A stretch of 64,000 nt of DNA from Mucilaginibacter sp. KACC 22773 (GTDB taxonomy: Bacteria > Bacteroidota > Bacteroidia > Sphingobacteriales > Sphingobacteriaceae), in assembly GCF_028736215.1 (NCBI RefSeq), contig NZ_CP117883.1, positions 6,200,001 to 6,264,000 of the forward strand, in the 5' to 3' direction. The position numbers and the translations under genes are program-made. The notes beneath the pieces were generated by a model that was not told the origin of the DNA, ran no database searches, and saw only the letters and a program-made list of their open reading frames with translations. Below, one piece after another: positions 18,307 to 28,224 of the stretch; position 1 is the stretch's first letter; the number at the start of each line of letters is the position of its first letter.

Positions 18307-19506
18307 TTATATTTTTAAAAATATTTTATTGCGATATAAAAAGTATAGTAGGGCGAGTTGCACAATTACTATACTTATGGCCTGCCATACTGTTTGCCAT
18401 AAAGGTGATGCGTACTGGATCAATCCTCCTAAAAGATAATGGGCGGTATGCTGAAAATCGATCATGCCTTCGGATGCCAGGTAAATAAGAATTGAATTTA
18501 CCCCGATAAGCACAAAAGGGAAAGCCCATTTGCGATAGCCCGCCACATCGATAATCAGATAAAATACCGACAGGAAAACCAGGCTCCAGCCACCTACAAA
18601 CAAAACAAAAGAGCTTGTCCAAAGGCGTTTGTTGATAGGGAAGGTTAAATTCCATACGGAGCCGATGGCAATTAGTATCAGTCCGGCCACAAACAAAGCC
18701 ACGCCCTTTTTCCACATGGGCCATTTTACCGACTGGTATTTTAAAAACTGGCCGGTAAAGATACCCAGCATTGCTGTACCAATTGCCGGGATGGTTGATA
18801 ACACCCCTTCGGGATCATGTACTTTATCATGTAACCGGCCGGGAAGTAGTAAACGATCTACATATGATTCCAGGCTGCCATTCATGGTTAAAACTCCTGC
18901 CCCATAACCCGGCACCGGGATAAGCATCATAGCAGCCCAGTACCCTAACAATAATACAGCAAACCAGGCAAACTGCTGCCTGATATTAAAATTCAAATAA
19001 ATGAGGCCTGCAAAAAACCAGGCCAGGCCAATGCGCCCCAACACGCTTGCAAAGCGCGTTTGCTCGTAACCGTTCCACTTGAAAAGGCCGTTAACAATCA
19101 GCCCTAAAAAAAGCAGTATCACGGTACGGCGGAGCATGGATAAATAGATGCTCCGTTTATCGGCTTTAGGCAAAAACTGCGCATCACTCACACCGGCCTT
19201 CATCATTTTATTGTGCATAGAGTACGGCATAGACACACCGGCTATGAACAAAAACAGCGGGAAGATCATATCATAAAATGTAATCCCATTCCAATCAGTG
19301 TGGTGCAACTGGCCCGACATCCACAGTAAAACCGGCCAGTTAGTTGCCTTTGCCAGAGCGTGTATCACACCTTCGCCACTCATTATCCAAAACATATCAA
19401 AGCCACGCAGCGCATCTAACGATAGTAAGCGGGGTAACTTTACAGGCGCGTTTTTACCGTTGCCGGCATTCATTAAAGGATCAGATACAATTGGTGCATT
19501 GGCCAT
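18307..19506 (-). CDS. HGSNAT-like membrane acetyltransferase (DUF5009/DUF1624 type), locus A
   Basis: Polytopic inner-membrane protein (399 residues, about 10 to 11 hydrophobic segments) related to heparan-alpha-glucosaminide N-acetyltransferase, which moves an acetyl group from cytosolic acetyl-CoA onto a glucosamine residue on the other side of the membrane. N-terminal LSLDALRGFDMFWI is the family start. HHTDWNGITFYDMIFPLFLF aligns with the human active-site region KHASWNGLTVADLVFPWF, placing the catalytic His at residue 69. It starts 18 bases after the GH89 stop and ends 52 bases before GH92, so the three form an operon. Its use on glucosamine here is inferred from the family and from the GH89 neighbour. 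Confidence 0.85.
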   Translation of the reverse strand: MANAPIVSDPLMNAGNGKNAPVKLPRLLSLDALRGFDMFWIMSGEGVIHALAKATNWPVLLWMSGQLHHTDWNGITFYDMIFPLFLFIAGVSMPYSMHNKMMKAGVSDAQFLPKADKRSIYLSMLRRTVILLFLGLIVNGLFKWNGYEQTRFASVLGRIGLAWFFAGLIYLNFNIRQQFAWFAVLLLGYWAAMMLIPVPGYGAGVLTMNGSLESYVDRLLLPGRLHDKVHDPEGVLSTIPAIGTAMLGIFTGQFLKYQSVKWPMWKKGVALFVAGLILIAIGSVWNLTFPINKRLWTSSFVLFVGGWSLVFLSVFYLIIDVAGYRKWAFPFVLIGVNSILIYLASEGMIDFQHTAHYLLGGLIQYASPLWQTVWQAISIVIVQLALLYFLYRNKIFLKI

Positions 19507-19524
19507 ATGCCTTAAATATTAATG

Positions 19525-21744
19525 TTATTTTAAGTCTGCCCCTATTTTAGTGCGGTACTTTTTATATAGTTGCTGGGACAGCAATATGCTGCTGCCCTTT
19601 GTGGTTGTCGGGTAGGGCTTTTGCGTATTTACCCAGCTCCACTCCCAGCCGCTTATATTTTTATCAAATGCGGCGGCATCCATCGGCTTTCCGGCTTTCA
19701 ACGCGGCCTGGGCTTCTGTAAAAAACTTTTGCCACCGTACTTTATAAAAATCATTGAGCAAACCGCTCCACTGGCGGCAGGAGTATTCATGAAGCGGGCT
19801 TTTTTCATCGCCCCAAAGCGTAACCAGGTTGCGGGCATTCCGTTCATAAATTGCCTTTTCGGCCAGGGTAGTTCCGCATTTACGGGCATCGGCAAGCCAT
19901 GGGCCTAATAAAAAATCTTTACGTGTTGCCAAAAGCGCATCCATATCGCCAATCAATTGAAGATACTGGGCGCTGTAATTATCAAAGTCGGCTATATTTT
20001 TATCCTCGTAAGCCTTCACCCATTTTTGCTGCAATGGCCGGGCGTAGTTTGCCAGTATCTGTCTCGATAAATCAACCAGGTCATATCGAAAGCCATCGCT
20101 CTTGCTGCATGAGGGTACTGCCTTCATCAGTTCGTCCCAGGCGGGCAACAGGTCTTTCCGCTGATAATTTAGCTTAGTCCTTGTCCATACCGCTGCCGAA
20201 TCAAACGTTGGCCTGCCTGTTATGATCGACTCCGAGGCATCGCGGATATCTTTACCGTTATAAACGGTTTCTTTTAATACCTGCCATGCTTTGATTGTAT
20301 GTTCGTTTACACTTCCGTAGCGGTTTAAAATGTACGACCGAAGCCAGTTATCCAGGTTTATCGGCTCGCTTTGCCAGGTGTTACTGGTCATTAATTCATA
20401 CAACACGGGGTTTTGTTCAATGCCTTCCATGGTAAGGCCAATGCCTGCCAGTTTGCCCGATGCGGTATCTTTAAGTGCCAGTGCGGGGCCGGTGGCTACG
20501 CCTTCAATCCGGCCAAACATCCCGATATTGCCGCCAAAATTGTGCAACATGTTCCATATCCAGGGTTTGCCATAATAGGCTTCGGTGCGTTTCCAAACGG
20601 GTTCAATCTCGGTTGCCAAATCAAGCATAATCATGTGATCGTTGGGCACGGCTTGAAGCAAAGCTTTTATCTGCGGAGTTTTCCAGAATTTGCGGTCGCT
20701 GTAAAAAAGCCAGCCCTGCATTACCCATACGGCTTTCGGGTCGGCGCTGCTCATGGCCTGGTAAACCCTTGAACTTAGGGCCGATAAATAGGCGGGATCA
20801 TCCGTTGGCGGTTCATTTTCATTAAAGGTATCTGCCGAGTATAAATGGTCGGTGCCATATAAGCGCGTTTGGGTCTCTAAAAACTTACGCCCAATTAAGT
20901 CAAACATTGGGTCGTGGGTGTCCAATATATAGGTATCGCCAAAACCATTGTTCCAGTTAGTCTTTTTCAGTTTTGATTTGGGGAAGCGTGTCATAAACGC
21001 GGCGGGTACATGGCCGGTAAATGATTGTAAAACGGGCTTCATGCCAAGCGCTCTTTCGCGCTTTAATATTTTTTGCTGCAAATCGCGGTGGTTTGTCATC
21101 CAGCTTACCGGCAGCGGGCCGCCCCAACCATCCAGGTTGCCCATCCAAAACCATGAAAAATAAGCGGGGCCGCAAAAAAAAGATTTCAAATCGTCATCGA
21201 TAAAACCCATATCCTTATAAACCTGGTACCAGGTATACTCCTGGCCGGTTAATGCAAGCGGCATATCAATGCCATGCAAAGCCATCCAGTCAATTTCTTT
21301 CTCCCATCGTTTCCAATCCCACCAGCTCATACTATAGTTGTACGTGCAATAGTTTAAGTAGTACCGGTATTGGTAGGGTGTGTTTTTACGAATTTTAGTG
21401 GTTACCGCGGGTAATTTTGCGGGCAGGTTTAAATTGGTGCCATTCCAGGTTACCTGGCAGTGGCCATATTCGGTTAAATAATAATATAAGGCGGATGCTA
21501 TCGCGACACCGTTATTACCCCTTAATACAATTTTGTTGTTAATGCTTTCTATTTCAAACGCATCTTTGCCATTTATCGCCGGGATTTCTTCTACCTTAAA
21601 ATGTGCTGCTGCTTTGGGTATAACGCGGCCAATTAACGCATATGATGCATTCTTGTTAACCTGGGCATTTGCTACCCTTCCGGTAAAAATTAAAATAACA
21701 AGCAGGGCAAAAAAAAGCTTTGCAGGCAATTTGTTCAACAACAT
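19525..21744 (-). CDS. GH89 alpha-N-acetylglucosaminidase (NAGLU-like), locus A
   Basis: Exo-alpha-N-acetylglucosaminidase of family 89, releasing terminal alpha-GlcNAc. 739 residues; signal peptide 1-27 (VANAQ). Three-part NAGLU fold: N-terminal domain (about 30-120), TIM barrel (about 120-450) and helical C-terminal domain. Family marks are strong: YYLNYCTYNYSMSWWDW, WMALHGIDMPLALTGQE, FSWFWMGNLDGWGGPLP, SADTFNENEPP with catalytic Glu near 309, and LTMEGIEQN with catalytic Glu near 440. It follows susD after a strong hairpin (21784-21812) and is 18 bases ahead of the acetyltransferase gene. A paralogue of similar length is in locus B. Confidence 0.96.
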   Translation of the reverse strand: MLLNKLPAKLFFALLVILIFTGRVANAQVNKNASYALIGRVIPKAAAHFKVEEIPAINGKDAFEIESINNKIVLRGNNGVAIASALYYYLTEYGHCQVTWNGTNLNLPAKLPAVTTKIRKNTPYQYRYYLNYCTYNYSMSWWDWKRWEKEIDWMALHGIDMPLALTGQEYTWYQVYKDMGFIDDDLKSFFCGPAYFSWFWMGNLDGWGGPLPVSWMTNHRDLQQKILKRERALGMKPVLQSFTGHVPAAFMTRFPKSKLKKTNWNNGFGDTYILDTHDPMFDLIGRKFLETQTRLYGTDHLYSADTFNENEPPTDDPAYLSALSSRVYQAMSSADPKAVWVMQGWLFYSDRKFWKTPQIKALLQAVPNDHMIMLDLATEIEPVWKRTEAYYGKPWIWNMLHNFGGNIGMFGRIEGVATGPALALKDTASGKLAGIGLTMEGIEQNPVLYELMTSNTWQSEPINLDNWLRSYILNRYGSVNEHTIKAWQVLKETVYNGKDIRDASESIITGRPTFDSAAVWTRTKLNYQRKDLLPAWDELMKAVPSCSKSDGFRYDLVDLSRQILANYARPLQQKWVKAYEDKNIADFDNYSAQYLQLIGDMDALLATRKDFLLGPWLADARKCGTTLAEKAIYERNARNLVTLWGDEKSPLHEYSCRQWSGLLNDFYKVRWQKFFTEAQAALKAGKPMDAAAFDKNISGWEWSWVNTQKPYPTTTKGSSILLSQQLYKKYRTKIGADLK

Positions 21745-21783
21745 ATTAAGTAATTATATTAAAAACAAAAGACGGTAAAAAAC

Positions 21784-21812
21784 AAATACAGGCCGGTGTA
21801 CGGCCTGTATTT
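21784..21812 (-). terminator. Hairpin between susD and GH89 (locus A)
   Basis: AAATACAGGCCG (21784-21795) and CGGCCTGTATTT (21801-21812) form a perfect 12-bp stem with a 5-base loop. On the minus strand it is followed by a T-rich stretch, so it should act as an intrinsic terminator or attenuator that lowers CAZyme expression relative to susCD. Locus B has a hairpin at the same place. Confidence 0.75.
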
Positions 21813-21829
21813 ATTACTAAACATACTGC

Positions 21830-23422
21830 TCAATAACCTGGGTTTTGAACCAGTTTTGGATTTAACTGCATTTCGGGTCTTGGTATCGGAAAAATGCGTT
21901 TTGCGGGATTTGCATCGGTTTTGATACCCCATGATTTCTCGAACTGTCCAAAACGGATCATATCGTTCCGGCGCCACATTTCCATCGCCAGCTCACGGCC
22001 GCGCTCATCTAAAATATCCTGCAAGGTAACAGCCGCCATTGGCGAAGCCTTTGCACGTGCCCTAACCTGGTTAACCAATGATAAAGGCGAATCGCCGTTG
22101 GTTGCAGTTGCCCCTCTTAAAATGGCTTCGGCTTTCTCCAGCAACACGTCGGCATACCTAAACATAGGCACATCGTTACCTTGGTTACGATCTGTATTTA
22201 AGCTGTCCGGATAAAATTTGTTGTTCCTGTAGCCTTCTTCGTTAGCAAGTTCGTCGTTACCGATATCAAAAGTGGCAGGGTTTTTCCAAACAATATCGGG
22301 CGTAAACTCCAGTTGGTGTACAACCGTAGCGTTGGGGTTAGGACCGCTATAACTGGCGTCAAGCCCAATGTTGGTTGTCGTAATATTTATAGGCGTGCCA
22401 TCATTGTTGTACTGCTTGCCAACCAGGTATTGTTTTTTACGGATGTCATTATCATCGTTAAACAAAGCATAGTACTCTTTGTATGTATATACCGGCCCAT
22501 CGGGCGTGTACGGCATTTTATATTTATTTTTCAAATTAGGGTTAATTGTCCAGCGGGCATAATATTGGCCTTGCGCCTGCACGCCATCATAAGGCACTGC
22601 AAAAATAAAATCTTTGATTTGCGGACCGTTATTTGGTTTAAACATGCCCAAATAATCGGCATCTAAAGAATACTGGCCCAGTTTTATGACGTTATCGCAC
22701 ATGGTAACCGCATCCTGGTACCTTGCTGTGCCAATGTAATATTGGGCATTAAGGTACATTTTTGCAAGTATGGCATAAGCTAAACCTTTGGTTGGTCTGC
22801 CGTAGGTTGTTACGCCGGATGTAGCGCTCAGATCCGGAATCTGCGCGAGTAATTCGCTTTCGATAAATGCAAACACAGCTGCCCTTGGCTGAGTGCCCAG
22901 GTTGGTGGTATCCCCAAACTTTTTGCTGATAGGCACATTTCCAAAAAGGTCCATCAAATAAAAGTAAGATAATGCCCGCATAGTTTTAATTTCGGCAACG
23001 GTTTGCTTTTTAGCATCACTTGCCGGTGTAGCGTCAAATAACGACAATACCTGGTTACATAAACTTATGGTTCCGTAACCCCACTGCCAGCATGTTTCTG
23101 TCATACCGTTATCAGGCGTTACCGTATGCAGGTTCACGGTTGAATAGGTACCTCCGTCAAGCCAGTTGCCTCCACGCGCTACCAGCACATTTTCATCGGT
23201 ACTTAAATTTTGCAATAACCAGTACTGCCTGCCCGGCGCCCCGCGGAACGAGGTATAAATAGGCCCGGTGGCTGCTACATACTGCGCCGGGGTAGTTGGG
23301 AAAATAGATGGGGTAAGTGCTGATTTAGGCGTAATATCTAATTTTGTACAACCCGAAAGGTAAATAGCGCCCACAACCATGGCAATAAGGCCAGGTTTTA
23401 TATATCTTTTTAAATTATTCAT
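21830..23422 (-). CDS. susD: SusD/RagB-family glycan-binding lipoprotein (locus A)
   Basis: Outer-membrane lipoprotein that caps the SusC barrel and binds the incoming oligosaccharide. 530 residues, lipobox LSGC with the lipidated Cys at 25. The N-terminal SusD-like domain with TPR helices is followed by the RagB/SusD C-terminal domain; the ending LVNQVRARAKA, ILDERGRELAMEMWRRNDMIRFG and FPIPRPEMQLNPKLVQNPGY are standard family marks. It starts 20 bases after the SusC stop, the usual SusCD arrangement. The gene symbol is used in the family sense only. Confidence 0.96.
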   Translation of the reverse strand: MNNLKRYIKPGLIAMVVGAIYLSGCTKLDITPKSALTPSIFPTTPAQYVAATGPIYTSFRGAPGRQYWLLQNLSTDENVLVARGGNWLDGGTYSTVNLHTVTPDNGMTETCWQWGYGTISLCNQVLSLFDATPASDAKKQTVAEIKTMRALSYFYLMDLFGNVPISKKFGDTTNLGTQPRAAVFAFIESELLAQIPDLSATSGVTTYGRPTKGLAYAILAKMYLNAQYYIGTARYQDAVTMCDNVIKLGQYSLDADYLGMFKPNNGPQIKDFIFAVPYDGVQAQGQYYARWTINPNLKNKYKMPYTPDGPVYTYKEYYALFNDDNDIRKKQYLVGKQYNNDGTPINITTTNIGLDASYSGPNPNATVVHQLEFTPDIVWKNPATFDIGNDELANEEGYRNNKFYPDSLNTDRNQGNDVPMFRYADVLLEKAEAILRGATATNGDSPLSLVNQVRARAKASPMAAVTLQDILDERGRELAMEMWRRNDMIRFGQFEKSWGIKTDANPAKRIFPIPRPEMQLNPKLVQNPGY

Positions 23423-23442
23423 GTCAGTTAGGTTAATGGTTA

Positions 23443-26400
23443 TTATAAATCAACTTGTATACCTGCAAGGAAGCTCCTTGTTTTTGGATAGAAATTATTA
23501 CTATCAACGCCGATAAACTGGCCGCTTGCCTGGTTATCGATGTTCAAATTCAACTCGGGATCAACCCCTTTGTATTTGGTGATAATAAATAAGTTGGTAC
23601 CAGTAACATACAAACGGATGCCATGTACATAATTACCTGCAACATTAAATTTGTAAGCAAGTGTTGCATTACTTAACCTGATAAACGCGCCACTTTCAAG
23701 ATAACGTGTTGAATACAAGTTGGCGTTAACATCGGTACCCGGCTCACTCAATGTTAAAGTAGGCACGCCATGTGCCGAAGCCTGGGTTGGCTGGTTAAAG
23801 CTGGCCAAAGATGCGTTCATGATTTTGTTACCACCCTGACCTCTGAAAAAGAAATTAAGGCTGAAGTTTTTATACGTAAAATCGTTACCCAAACCAAATG
23901 TATAGGTTGGCTGTGCATTACCCGCATAAGTTTGATCGGCACTTGTAGGTGTTGTGGTTGACTGACCGTTGGCACCTAAAAATGTGGATACGCCGTTTGT
24001 ACGGCCAAGATATTTGAGCGTATAAAACTCGCCCAACGGATACCCGGCTTCAATGATGGATACGTTTATCCCGCTTTGGCCCGGCCCTTCAGGATCACCT
24101 CTATATATTTTCGATAAATTTGGGGCAAGGGCTGTGATCTTATTTTTGTTGAATGAAATGTTGCCGTAACTGCTCCAGGTAAAGTCATTTAATTTAATTG
24201 GTGTTCCATTCAGGGCAATCTCGACACCCTTATTGGTCATGCTGCCTACGTTTACAACCTTATAATTTACGAAGTTATTGATCAATGATACCGGAACCGA
24301 AGTGATCATATCGGTTGTTTTTTTATTGTAGACATCAACCGAGCCGCCCAGTCTTCCCTTAAATAAAGAAAAATCGATACCGCCGTTAAGTGTGGCAGTG
24401 CTTTCCCATTTCAAATCCGGATTTGGGTTTTGGGTTACACCAATAGCACCGATATAAGCATTCTGGTAATAAAAACTACCGGTTGTGCCATAAAGCGTTA
24501 AAGGCGTATAAGGCGAGAAGCCTAATGAATTACCTGTTTTTCCATATCCTACCCTCAGTTTTAAATCATCAAACAGCGATTGCGATTTCATGAAACCCTC
24601 ATCGATAACGCGCCATGCAGCCGATGCAGCAGGGAAATACCCCCAGCGGTTATTGGTGCCAAAAGCGTTTGAACCGTCCCGACGTAACGAGGCCTGTAAA
24701 AGGTATTTGCCCAGGTAACTGTAGTTTAACCGCGAATAAAATGATATCAAACGTAAAGTTTCAAACGGAACCGATCCGAAATCACTGCGAAGGCCTGTTT
24801 GATAACCCAAGGCAAGATTGTTTGATCCGGTAACGTCGGAGGGAAAATTCTGTGCTGCCGTTTGAAAACCATCCCCCTTTGTAGTTTGATCTATTGAGTA
24901 CCCAAACAAGGCTTTAAAATTGTGCTTTTCATTCCAGTTATGAGCATAAGTTAAATAGTTTTCAAATAACTTTTTTGTGTCTGTATAAGTCGACCGGATG
25001 GCTTTGCCGCCAAGGCCGGGCGCAAGTTCTGATACCGAATTGTAATAGGTATTGTTATCGGTATTTGTCTCCTGGTAAGCTAAGTTGAAATTGTAAAGCA
25101 AACCGGCAGGTAATATCAACTCACCACGCACGTTGCCCAGTAACAAATTAATTTTTTGCTTATAAGTATCATTGGAAATAAGGCCAACAGGGTTATAACC
25201 CAGTTTTAAAGTAGGGTCGTTATAAAATGTACCATCGGCATTATAAATGGTACGTGTAGGCAAATACTGAACTATTGATTTAAACAATCCGGGACTTTGG
25301 CCATTTGCACTTGACAACGGAATATCATTAACCAGCAGGTTTGAGTTGGTCACCGCATTGCTCAATGAAAAATCCAGTTTCAATTTATCGTTCAGCGCTT
25401 TTTGGGTAATATTAAGCCTGCCTGTAACACGTTTTAAACCGCTGGTTTTAACAATCCCCTGGTTATCCAGGTAATTTAAGCTTCCGTTATAGGTAGTTTT
25501 ATCGGTACCGCCGCCAAAAGAAAGGTTATGGTTTTGCGAAAAACCGGTATTACGTTCAACCGCCTTTTGCCAGTCAGTATTTCCACCGTTATCGTTTGCA
25601 GGTGTAAAACTTTGTCCGTTAGCTTTCACATAAGCCCTCAACTGATCGGCACTGGCTACGTCAAACTGGTTAGATATTTTTTCAAATGCGCCGTAACCAT
25701 TGTAAGTCATCCTCATCTGGCCCGCTTTAGCCTTTTTAGTAGTTACGATGATTACGCCATTGGTAGCCCTGGTTCCGTAGATTGCGGCAGCAGAGGCATC
25801 TTTCAATACATCAATCGAAGCAATATCCGAAGGAGCAATCAAATTAAAATCGGCTCCGGGTACGCCGTCTATTACATAAAATGGTACAGAGGCCTCACCT
25901 GCCCGTATAGACGATGGCCCGCGAAGCGTAACAGAAGCTTTGCTATTGGGGTTGCCATCGCTGGTAATATTTAAACCGGCCACTTTACCTTCCAATAAAT
26001 CGGCAGGGCTTGATACAACACCGGCATTAAATTGCTCGGCCTTAACCGTGGCAATAGCGCTGGTTAGTTCCTTTTTGGTTGTGGTACCATACCCTACTAC
26101 AACTACTGTAGATAATGAATTGGCCGAAGGCACCAAAGTAACCTTTATAACAGTTTGCGTACCAACGGTTATTCTTTGCGTATCAAAACCAATATAAGAG
26201 AATACCAGTACAGTGCTCTCGCTGGCAACCTGTACTTTAAATTTACCATCTACATCGGTTACAGCTCCTGTTGCAAGGCCTGCTATTTTAACCGAAACAC
26301 CTATTAATGGCAGCCCCTTGTCATCAACGACGGTACCGGTAATAATAGTAGGCGGCGGCAATTCCTCTTTTTTCTCCACAGGGGGTTTTGGCGCTGGCTT

Positions 26401-26757
26401 AACCAATAAGCTACCTTCAATTTCGGTGTAAGTAAATTGGTTGTCCAATAAAACCTTTTTCAAAACGGCTTCCAGTTTCTCGTTTCGCGCCGTCAGGGTC
26501 ACTTTAACATCGCTTTCAATATTATTACCGGTATACATAATCCGTACACCTGTATTTGCCGAAATGCGCTCAAGCGCATCAGAAAGCGGCATTTTTTTCA
26601 ATTTAAGGGTAACTGGCTTTTCCAGTACGCTTTGTCCGTATGAGTTATCGGCCATAGCAATGGACGATAGCGAACAGACAACTAATAAAATAATCGCATT
26701 AATTTTCATAACGAGTGTTATGGCTCGAAAGAATCTTTCGGGTATGGTTTTTTTCAT
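23443..26757 (-). CDS. susC: SusC/RagA TonB-dependent transporter with STN signalling domain (locus A)
   Basis: Outer-membrane TonB-dependent importer of oligosaccharides, 1104 residues. After the signal sequence (MADNSYGQS region, about 35-45) come a secretin/TonB short N-terminal (STN) domain (about 48-125), a carboxypeptidase-regulatory-like beta-sandwich (TGTVVDDKGLPLIGVSVKI), a plug domain (VVVVGYGTTTKKELTSAIA, VIDGVPGADF, LKDASAAAIYGTRATNGVII) and a 22-strand barrel ending in KTRSFLAGIQVDL. The STN domain is the part that contacts FecR anti-sigma factors, which fits the FecR gene just upstream. Its start lies 208 bases downstream of the FecR stop. Confidence 0.97.
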   Translation of the reverse strand: MKKTIPERFFRAITLVMKINAIILLVVCSLSSIAMADNSYGQSVLEKPVTLKLKKMPLSDALERISANTGVRIMYTGNNIESDVKVTLTARNEKLEAVLKKVLLDNQFTYTEIEGSLLVKPAPKPPVEKKEELPPPTIITGTVVDDKGLPLIGVSVKIAGLATGAVTDVDGKFKVQVASESTVLVFSYIGFDTQRITVGTQTVIKVTLVPSANSLSTVVVVGYGTTTKKELTSAIATVKAEQFNAGVVSSPADLLEGKVAGLNITSDGNPNSKASVTLRGPSSIRAGEASVPFYVIDGVPGADFNLIAPSDIASIDVLKDASAAAIYGTRATNGVIIVTTKKAKAGQMRMTYNGYGAFEKISNQFDVASADQLRAYVKANGQSFTPANDNGGNTDWQKAVERNTGFSQNHNLSFGGGTDKTTYNGSLNYLDNQGIVKTSGLKRVTGRLNITQKALNDKLKLDFSLSNAVTNSNLLVNDIPLSSANGQSPGLFKSIVQYLPTRTIYNADGTFYNDPTLKLGYNPVGLISNDTYKQKINLLLGNVRGELILPAGLLYNFNLAYQETNTDNNTYYNSVSELAPGLGGKAIRSTYTDTKKLFENYLTYAHNWNEKHNFKALFGYSIDQTTKGDGFQTAAQNFPSDVTGSNNLALGYQTGLRSDFGSVPFETLRLISFYSRLNYSYLGKYLLQASLRRDGSNAFGTNNRWGYFPAASAAWRVIDEGFMKSQSLFDDLKLRVGYGKTGNSLGFSPYTPLTLYGTTGSFYYQNAYIGAIGVTQNPNPDLKWESTATLNGGIDFSLFKGRLGGSVDVYNKKTTDMITSVPVSLINNFVNYKVVNVGSMTNKGVEIALNGTPIKLNDFTWSSYGNISFNKNKITALAPNLSKIYRGDPEGPGQSGINVSIIEAGYPLGEFYTLKYLGRTNGVSTFLGANGQSTTTPTSADQTYAGNAQPTYTFGLGNDFTYKNFSLNFFFRGQGGNKIMNASLASFNQPTQASAHGVPTLTLSEPGTDVNANLYSTRYLESGAFIRLSNATLAYKFNVAGNYVHGIRLYVTGTNLFIITKYKGVDPELNLNIDNQASGQFIGVDSNNFYPKTRSFLAGIQVDL

Positions 26758-26965
26758 ATTTTTGCTATATTAAAGTGTTATAGGTCAAGCTGGAACGTGC
26801 TATGGTTCTTGAGGCCTCCTGCATGCTCCATTAATAAATCTTTGGCATTTTATTCCTCCAAAACTGGCCCGGCCATTTTGGAGGATCATTTTCTCTTTCC
26901 CTGGGTTTTAACTCATAGCTTTTATTTAGGTGTCAAACATTATTTGTTTTTATATAATTGGTATA

Positions 26966-27973
26966 TTAATTACAGCCCTTACCTTTTAAGGTATATGCAC
27001 TGCCCTCCTTTTTAAAGTGGGCGTTTACAAGGGCTTCTATCAGCTTTAATACTTTTTGTAATGGCATATTGTTAAAATCGGCATACAAGGTGCAGTTGAG
27101 CAGATTTTTATCGGCCTTGATCACCACGTTATATTTGCGCTGAACATCGGCCAGCACATCAGACAATGGTGTATTATGGTATTGCAACTTACCCTGCTGC
27201 CAGCTAACTACCGACAGGGCATCGTCAATTTTTTTTGCAACCAGTGTTTCATCAGTCTTGGAATATACCAACTGCATATTAGGTGTAAGCAAAACGGCAG
27301 GCTGTTTTGCTTTTGTGTTTAATATCCCCACCTTACCACTTACCACGGTTACTTTAATTGCTTTATCTTCTTTATAAGCTTTAACATTAAAGCTGGTACC
27401 TAAAACTGTGGTTGTAATTTTGCCCGAATGGATGATAAATGGCTTAGCGCTATTATGCGCTACTTTAAAAAAAGCTTCGCCTGTAAGGGTCACTTCCCTT
27501 ATATTTTGTTTGAACTTATCGGGGTAGTTCAGCCGGCTGCCCGAGTTAAGGCATATGGTGGTGCCATCAGATAAACTAATCAGTTTTATTTCGCCGTTTA
27601 GGGCTACCGTCTCCTGGTACTTAACCGGGTCTATCCAATTATCCAATTGTTTTCTGAATAAGTAGCCGGTACAAAAAACAGTGGCAACAGATGCCGCAAT
27701 GGCCATTTTTACTAATAAACGCCTTATGGGAAACGCCTGTTCAGGCGGTTTAGTTATACGTTGGTGGATGTTTTTTAATATTTGGCTGGATGCCTGATCG
27801 CTAAGAGTGAGTTTTTGTTCCAGCACGTCTTTACTGAAACCATCAAGGGCTATAAGGTATAACTCCGAGATATCTCCCTTCAGGTATTCGGCAAGCCAGC
27901 GCTTGTCGTCCTGGGTCAGGATATCAGTTTTATAAAGCCTTTCTAAACGTTGAACAATGGTTTCCACGAGCAA
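26966..27973 (-). CDS. FecR-family anti-sigma factor (locus A)
   Basis: Inner-membrane anti-sigma factor, 335 residues: cytosolic N-terminal helices that hold the ECF sigma, one membrane segment (about 88-105, LLVKMAIAASVATVFCTGYLF), a periplasmic FecR domain (LSDGTTICLNSGSRLNYP, VTLTGEAFFKVAHN, TTVLGTSFNVKAY) and a C-terminal domain that contacts the STN domain of SusC. No ATG is available; TTG at 27973 or GTG at 27967 is the likely start. Its partner sigma gene (29908-30504) is not adjacent as usual: a plus-strand serine hydrolase gene lies between them, so FecR must have its own promoter in 27974-28224. Confidence 0.92.
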   Translation of the reverse strand: MLVETIVQRLERLYKTDILTQDDKRWLAEYLKGDISELYLIALDGFSKDVLEQKLTLSDQASSQILKNIHQRITKPPEQAFPIRRLLVKMAIAASVATVFCTGYLFRKQLDNWIDPVKYQETVALNGEIKLISLSDGTTICLNSGSRLNYPDKFKQNIREVTLTGEAFFKVAHNSAKPFIIHSGKITTTVLGTSFNVKAYKEDKAIKVTVVSGKVGILNTKAKQPAVLLTPNMQLVYSKTDETLVAKKIDDALSVVSWQQGKLQYHNTPLSDVLADVQRKYNVVIKADKNLLNCTLYADFNNMPLQKVLKLIEALVNAHFKKEGSAYTLKGKGCN

Positions 27974-28224
27974 TTTTTATATAAATACGCCGGGAGGTTT
28001 AAAACGGGGGGATGGTTTTGAAAATAATTTAAAAAAAAATCAAAAAACTACAAATAGTGTCAATTATGTAGTTTGCAGATGCTGTTTTCATAAATCTTGA
28101 CGGTACTTTTGTTGGCGAAAAAACATTCTGGTGATTACGACAGCAAACTCTTATTCGGTTACAGTTAGCCAATTATCTGTAACTTGTACGAGGCATAGAT
28201 TGTCTCACCGTTAAACCATACAGC

